Positions 6,620-9,986 of a stretch of DNA of 9,986 nucleotides are shown in pieces. The notes under the pieces are model-generated. The model ran no database searches, had not been told where the DNA came from, and saw only the letters and a list, made by a program, of their open reading frames with translations. The first letter of the stretch is position 1. Every line of letters starts with the position of its first letter. The DNA is from Phycisphaerales bacterium UBA7708 (GTDB lineage Bacteria; Planctomycetota; Phycisphaerae; Sedimentisphaerales; Anaerohalosphaeraceae). Position numbers and translations under genes: made by a program. The stretch is from positions 1 to 9,986 of the forward strand of contig DLFY01000306.1 in assembly GCA_002482415.1 (NCBI GenBank). Reading direction: 5' to 3'.

Positions 6620-7891
6620 GGCTGAACAACCGCACCCGCCGGCGGATTTGGCTTTGGCGCATCCGGATTGACAGGCGCTGGGTTTGAGTACGGATAAAAT
6701 GGGTTTTCCTTCGAAAAAGTCTTTCAGGACCAGTTCAATCAGGCCTTCGGTTTGAATGACTTTAATCCCGTGGGTTTCCATGGCTCGGACCGGCGCGGGA
6801 CCTGCCTGGCAGGTGAAAAACGCCTGACAGTCATGGAGGATTTCAGCAAGCTGCTGCCATCGCAGGTCGCCGTCACCGGCCGGAGGCGTAGTTCGTGTTT
6901 CAATCCATTGAACCTGGTTATTTTCGAATCCATAAATATGGACATTGGCTGCGCGTCCAAGGTGTTGATTAATCAATACTCCCTCCATGGTGGCAACCGC
7001 AGCATAGGGCCGGTGTGGGGCGGATTCAATACCGGAAGCGATCTGCCGCATCAGTGTCATGGCCTGATGGGAGACGCTTTGCCCCAGGCAGCCGACGGCA
7101 TCAGCCCGGCAGCGGGTACAGTGCCGCATCTGGGGGAGATAACATTCCGCCTGGCGGCGCACGGCTTCGACAGCTTCTTTGCCGGGGGGGATGATTTCTG
7201 CAAAGGGTGTATTGGGGACATGGCACATCCCGATGCAGTTGAATAAATCCGCACCCTGTTCGGCCACGACGCGAGCGACATCGGCGATATGATGGTCGTT
7301 GACGCCGGGAATCAGAATTGAATTGATTTTGGCGGTCAGGCCTTTCTGCCGGCACAGACGCAGCGATTCCATTTGCCGCGACAGCAGGACTTCGGCGGCG
7401 GCCCGGCCGCGATAGATTTTTTTGCCGTCCCGAACCCAGGAATAAATCGCCTGGCCGATGTCCGGATCCACGGCATTGATGGTCATGGTCAGATGGGTGA
7501 CGTTGAGTTCGACCATCTCTTCCACATAGGGGGCCACATTGAGGCCGTTGGAAGCGACACACAGCAGCATGGATGGAAAGTCCGCACGCACGCGACGCAG
7601 CGTATCTATGGTTTCCTGGGGATTGGCAAAGGGGTCTCCGGGGCCGGCAATTCCGACGACCGACAAATTGGGCATCAATTCCACCATTTTATGGAGATAG
7701 ATTATCGCCTGCGTCGGCGTCAGGACGGTGCTGGTGACGCCGGGGCGATTTTCGTTGACGCAGTCATACTTGCGATCGCAGAAATTACACTGGATATTGC
7801 ACTTCGGAGCTACGGGCAAATGTATCCGTCCGAACTGCGATTTTGCATTTTCATTGAAACAGGGGTGTTTGGTTCTGTCCAGTGTCATCAT
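6617..7891 (-). CDS. nifB: Nitrogenase cofactor biosynthesis protein NifB, radical SAM with fused NifX-like domain
   Basis: A 424-residue radical SAM enzyme that fuses two [4Fe-4S] clusters with insertion of a carbide and a sulfur to make NifB-co, the 8Fe precursor of FeMo-co. The SAM cluster motif is C31-x3-C35-x2-C38. Other conserved cysteines are Cys11 in HPCF, Cys44, and Cys258, Cys261 and Cys268 in the CTRC...GCLG region, which are candidates for the substrate-cluster ligands. GIAGPGDP (80-87) is the usual glycine-rich motif. Residues about 295-395 form a NifX/NafY-like cofactor-binding domain with VLINQHLGRA. The last 18 residues carry four more cysteines. M1 has GAGG only 4 bases upstream, whereas M2 (7886-7888) has it at 7 bases, so M2 may be the real start. 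The nifN stop is 35 bases upstream. The TAA stop overlaps the right end of the MITE-like element. Confidence 0.97.
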   Translation of the reverse strand: MMTLDRTKHPCFNENAKSQFGRIHLPVAPKCNIQCNFCDRKYDCVNENRPGVTSTVLTPTQAIIYLHKMVELMPNLSVVGIAGPGDPFANPQETIDTLRRVRADFPSMLLCVASNGLNVAPYVEEMVELNVTHLTMTINAVDPDIGQAIYSWVRDGKKIYRGRAAAEVLLSRQMESLRLCRQKGLTAKINSILIPGVNDHHIADVARVVAEQGADLFNCIGMCHVPNTPFAEIIPPGKEAVEAVRRQAECYLPQMRHCTRCRADAVGCLGQSVSHQAMTLMRQIASGIESAPHRPYAAVATMEGVLINQHLGRAANVHIYGFENNQVQWIETRTTPPAGDGDLRWQQLAEILHDCQAFFTCQAGPAPVRAMETHGIKVIQTEGLIELVLKDFFEGKPILSVLKPSACQSGCAKAKSAGGCGCSA

Positions 7892-7926
7892 ACAGCCTCG
7901 TTTTCTTTTTAATCCTTTCTATGGTG

Positions 7927-9279
7927 TTATAAGTGGGTATAACCAATAGAACAGTTATCTTGTTGATGTTCCAGTATTGTGTTTACGATTCGGTCGAACA
8001 ATTGCTGGGTTCCCTGATAGCCGATGGCAGTCATTCGCGAGGCGCCGATGCGGTCATGTATCGGCAGACCCAGCCGGACCAGCGGGATATTGAGATTTCG
8101 GGACATTTTATAACCGTTGCTGTCGCCGATGAGGATGTCGGGTTTAAGTCCTGCGGCCATCTGTTCGATTGAAGCGAAATCCGTGTCTTCCACGACTGTG
8201 ATGGAATCCATCGTGCCGGGCAGATGCTCCCGCAGGTGTTCCTGCAGGGTTCCTTTGTGGTCTCCGGCGGCACAGAGGACGGGTACCATGCCGATTTCGC
8301 AGAGGAAAATCGCCAGGGCGGCAACCCAGTCGGCAGGGCCGTAGAGCACGGCTTTTTTGCCAAAGACATATTTGTGTGCATCGACATAGGAGTCAATCAG
8401 GCGGCTGCGCTGGGCGGTAAAGCGGGCCGGAATCTCTGTGGCGGACAGGACGCTGAGCCGTTCGAAGAATGTATCGCACTGCCTGACACCGACAGGCAGC
8501 GGCAGCATATACAGGGGTGTTCCGAACCGCCGGAGGAGGGTTTCGCCCGCCGAGGTGGAAAAATCGCCGGTTGCGCTGAATTCGATGGTGGCCTGAGCCT
8601 GTCCGCAGCGGCGGATGGACTCGATGGGTGTTCCGGATTCAATGTTTTTTTCGTATCGGTTCCAGATGCCGCTGTCCAGGGCATCGCTGTAATCGGGCAG
8701 CAGAGTCGCCTGCAGTCCAAACTCAGCAAAGATGTCCTTGAGGTGGCGGATGTCTTCGGGGCAAATCATTCCGCTGAACACGTTGATGTGTCTGCCCGCC
8801 GGGCCGGGCTGGGCCAGTTTTTCCACGACCGCTTTAACCGCCCGGTGGAATCCGTCGCTGTGCGAGCCCTGATAACTGGGCGTCGAAACCGATACCAGAA
8901 TCGGGCCGTCCTCCGGCAGTTCCTGTTCGAGCCGATGAATCATCTGCGGGATATCCTCTCCGATGGTTTCAGCCAGGCAGGTCGTGGCGATACCGATCAG
9001 ACGGGGATGGTATTGTTCGATGACGGCGTGAATTCCGGTATGCAGATTCTGCCAGCCGCCGAAAATCACGGAGGATTCGCCGAAATTGGAGCAGGCGATA
9101 TCCACTGGTTCACGGAAATGGCCGATGAGATACCGGCGGATATAGGTGCTGCACCCCTGGGAGCCGTGCAGGAAGGGGACCGCGTCGGCAATTCCGCTGA
9201 AGACCATCGCAGCGCCCAGCGGTGTACACATCCTGCATGGATTGCGAGTAGAAACGGCAATTGTGGATTGAGGGTTCAT
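7927..9279 (-). CDS. nifN: Nitrogenase iron-molybdenum cofactor biosynthesis protein NifN
   Basis: A 450-residue paralogue of the nitrogenase beta subunit NifK. With NifE it forms the scaffold that matures NifB-co into FeMo-co. N-terminal NPCRMCTPLGA (13-23) and PFLHGSQGC (35-43) are typical of NifN, and conserved cysteines are at 15, 18, 43, 63 and 101. GDSNGYK and the following LGLPIHDRIG belong to the C-terminal oxidoreductase domain. The gene lies directly after nifE and before nifB, which separates it from NifK. A longer open frame starts at 9315, but the ATG at 9277-9279 is one base after the nifE stop and has GGGAG 8 bases upstream. Homology also starts there, so the short form was chosen. 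Confidence 0.94.
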   Translation of the reverse strand: MNPQSTIAVSTRNPCRMCTPLGAAMVFSGIADAVPFLHGSQGCSTYIRRYLIGHFREPVDIACSNFGESSVIFGGWQNLHTGIHAVIEQYHPRLIGIATTCLAETIGEDIPQMIHRLEQELPEDGPILVSVSTPSYQGSHSDGFHRAVKAVVEKLAQPGPAGRHINVFSGMICPEDIRHLKDIFAEFGLQATLLPDYSDALDSGIWNRYEKNIESGTPIESIRRCGQAQATIEFSATGDFSTSAGETLLRRFGTPLYMLPLPVGVRQCDTFFERLSVLSATEIPARFTAQRSRLIDSYVDAHKYVFGKKAVLYGPADWVAALAIFLCEIGMVPVLCAAGDHKGTLQEHLREHLPGTMDSITVVEDTDFASIEQMAAGLKPDILIGDSNGYKMSRNLNIPLVRLGLPIHDRIGASRMTAIGYQGTQQLFDRIVNTILEHQQDNCSIGYTHL

Positions 9280-9280
9280 A

Positions 9281-9986
9281 TCAGTTTCTCCCGGCCTGAC
9301 GATTACGGCTGTCAATCAGTTTCCAGACCGGACTCATGATGGTGGCATGGACTTCCCGGGAAAAATTGAGCATGCCCTCAAATCCGGCCAGCGATATCTT
9401 GCGTTCGTGATTGTGGTCACAGAACCCGATGCCCAGTTTATAGGCAACAGGACGTTCTTTGACGCCGCCGATGAACAGGTCAATGCGGGTTTCCTGAGCG
9501 AATCGAACCAGTTCCATGATGTTGGCATCATCGACAATAATCGTACCCTCGTCACAGAAGGCTTCAAGACGCTGGTAATCCTCCGGGCCGCCGGTCTGTG
9601 AGCCGACAAAAGCAGTCTGGATGCCCAGCAGACGCAGCGAATCGACCAGTGAAAAGGCTTTGAAGGCACCGCCGGTATAGATGCCGGCTTTTTTGCCCTG
9701 TAAATCCTGACGGTAGCGGTTGATTTCAGGCATGACCCGCTGAATTTCCTGGCGAACCAGTGATTGGGTGCGTTCCAGTACTTCATTGTCGGCAAAGAAT
9801 TCCGCCACATCGTACAAGGCTCTGCTCATATCCTGAATGCCGAAATACGAGACGTGGATATACGGGATGCCGTATTTTTCCTGCATGTGTCGGGCCAGAT
9901 GGACCATCGAGCCGCTGCATTGCACGACATTGAGTTTGGCCCCGTGGGCGCGTCGGATATCATCCACCCGGCCGTCGCCGGTGATG
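9281..9986 (-). CDS. nifE: Nitrogenase iron-molybdenum cofactor biosynthesis protein NifE (C-terminal part, 5' end outside window)
   Basis: About 235 C-terminal residues of the NifD paralogue that pairs with NifN as the FeMo-co assembly scaffold. The frame is open to the window edge. It begins with ITGDGRVDDIRRAHGAKLNV, the characteristic mid-NifE segment, so the GTG at 9965-9967 is an internal valine codon and not a start. QCSGSM follows, then IYTGGAFKAF in the cofactor-binding region. Near the C-terminus are GGVKERPVAYKLGIGFCDHN and GFEGMLNFSREVHA, both highly typical of NifE. The N-terminal half with the bridging-cluster cysteines is outside the window. The TGA stop is followed after one base by the nifN ATG, so translation of the two scaffold subunits is probably coupled. 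Confidence 0.96.
   Translation of the reverse strand, partial: ITGDGRVDDIRRAHGAKLNVVQCSGSMVHLARHMQEKYGIPYIHVSYFGIQDMSRALYDVAEFFADNEVLERTQSLVRQEIQRVMPEINRYRQDLQGKKAGIYTGGAFKAFSLVDSLRLLGIQTAFVGSQTGGPEDYQRLEAFCDEGTIIVDDANIMELVRFAQETRIDLFIGGVKERPVAYKLGIGFCDHNHERKISLAGFEGMLNFSREVHATIMSPVWKLIDSRNRQAGRN
9288..9292 (-). promoter_or_regulatory. Ribosome-binding site that fixes the nifN start
   Basis: GGGAG on the minus strand lies 8 bases before the nifN ATG at 9279 and within the last codons of nifE. It supports the 450-residue NifN over the frame opening at 9315. Confidence 0.65.

Noticed and set aside
6752..7246. A 164-codon plus-strand frame opposite nifB, and similar ones opposite nifV (5750-6229) and modA (4369-4860)
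   Set aside because: They are shadows of conserved genes, with no recognisable domains and no sign of independent translation.
7892..7926. Possible sigma-54 promoter or NifA site before nifB
   Set aside because: The 35-bp gap shows no GG-N10-GC type promoter and no TGT-N10-ACA site that I could support. nifB appears to be read from the upstream operon promoter.
7922..7945. Small hairpin at the nifN stop codon (TTATA/TATAA with CCA/TGG and a bulge)
   Set aside because: The stem is short, AT-rich and bulged and lacks a T-run. It is too weak to call a terminator between nifN and nifB.
8224..9339. A 371-codon open frame on the plus strand opposite nifN and the nifE 3' end
   Set aside because: It lies wholly antisense to well-recognised nifN and nifE coding sequence. 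Its translation resembles no family I know, and long antisense frames are expected in a GC-richer gene.
9281..9967. GTG at 9965-9967 as the start of a short NifE-like gene
   Set aside because: The codons upstream to the window edge encode the conserved NifE segment that precedes it, so the gene is simply cut by the window.
1..9986. CRISPR arrays, tRNA or rRNA genes, defence or phage genes
   Set aside because: I looked for these and saw none. Apart from the palindromic element, the window is densely packed with recognised genes.

Overview
The window holds the downstream part of a molybdenum nitrogenase cofactor-assembly operon on the minus strand (about 9986 down to 2677), a class I glutamine amidotransferase-like gene at its tail, and a convergent, 5'-truncated recQ helicase gene on the plus strand at the left edge. 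The organism is a diazotrophic bacterium of moderate GC content. The closest match I can recall for the [2Fe-2S] ferredoxin is the Clostridium pasteurianum thioredoxin-like ferredoxin. The order nifE-nifN-nifB-fdx-nifV-modABC resembles nif clusters of anaerobes such as green sulfur bacteria. I cannot name the phylum from the sequence alone.

Layout, in transcription order on the minus strand: nifE (3' part only), nifN, nifB (radical SAM plus fused NifX-like domain), a 164-bp palindromic MITE-like element, the ferredoxin gene, nifV (homocitrate synthase), modA, modB, modC, then a GATase gene. The recQ gene runs toward the GATase gene. An inverted repeat of 9-bp arms lies where the two genes meet. 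There is no stretch over 300 bp without a gene. The largest gap is the 190 bp between nifB and the ferredoxin gene, and the palindromic element almost fills it.

How the genes fit together: NifB makes the 8Fe core cluster, the NifE-NifN complex matures it, NifV supplies homocitrate, and ModABC imports the molybdate that is inserted to give FeMo-co. The ferredoxin probably delivers electrons to nitrogenase or its assembly factors. Junctions are very tight: three start codons lie one base after the previous stop, and modB/modC overlap by 4 bp. This supports one polycistronic, translationally coupled unit whose promoter lies outside the window.

Most of the window is a well-understood system. The main unexpected feature is the palindromic element at 6454-6617. 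It has near-perfect terminal inverted repeats and apparent TA target duplication. It looks inserted exactly at the nifB stop codon, which it preserves, and it separates nifB from the ferredoxin gene.
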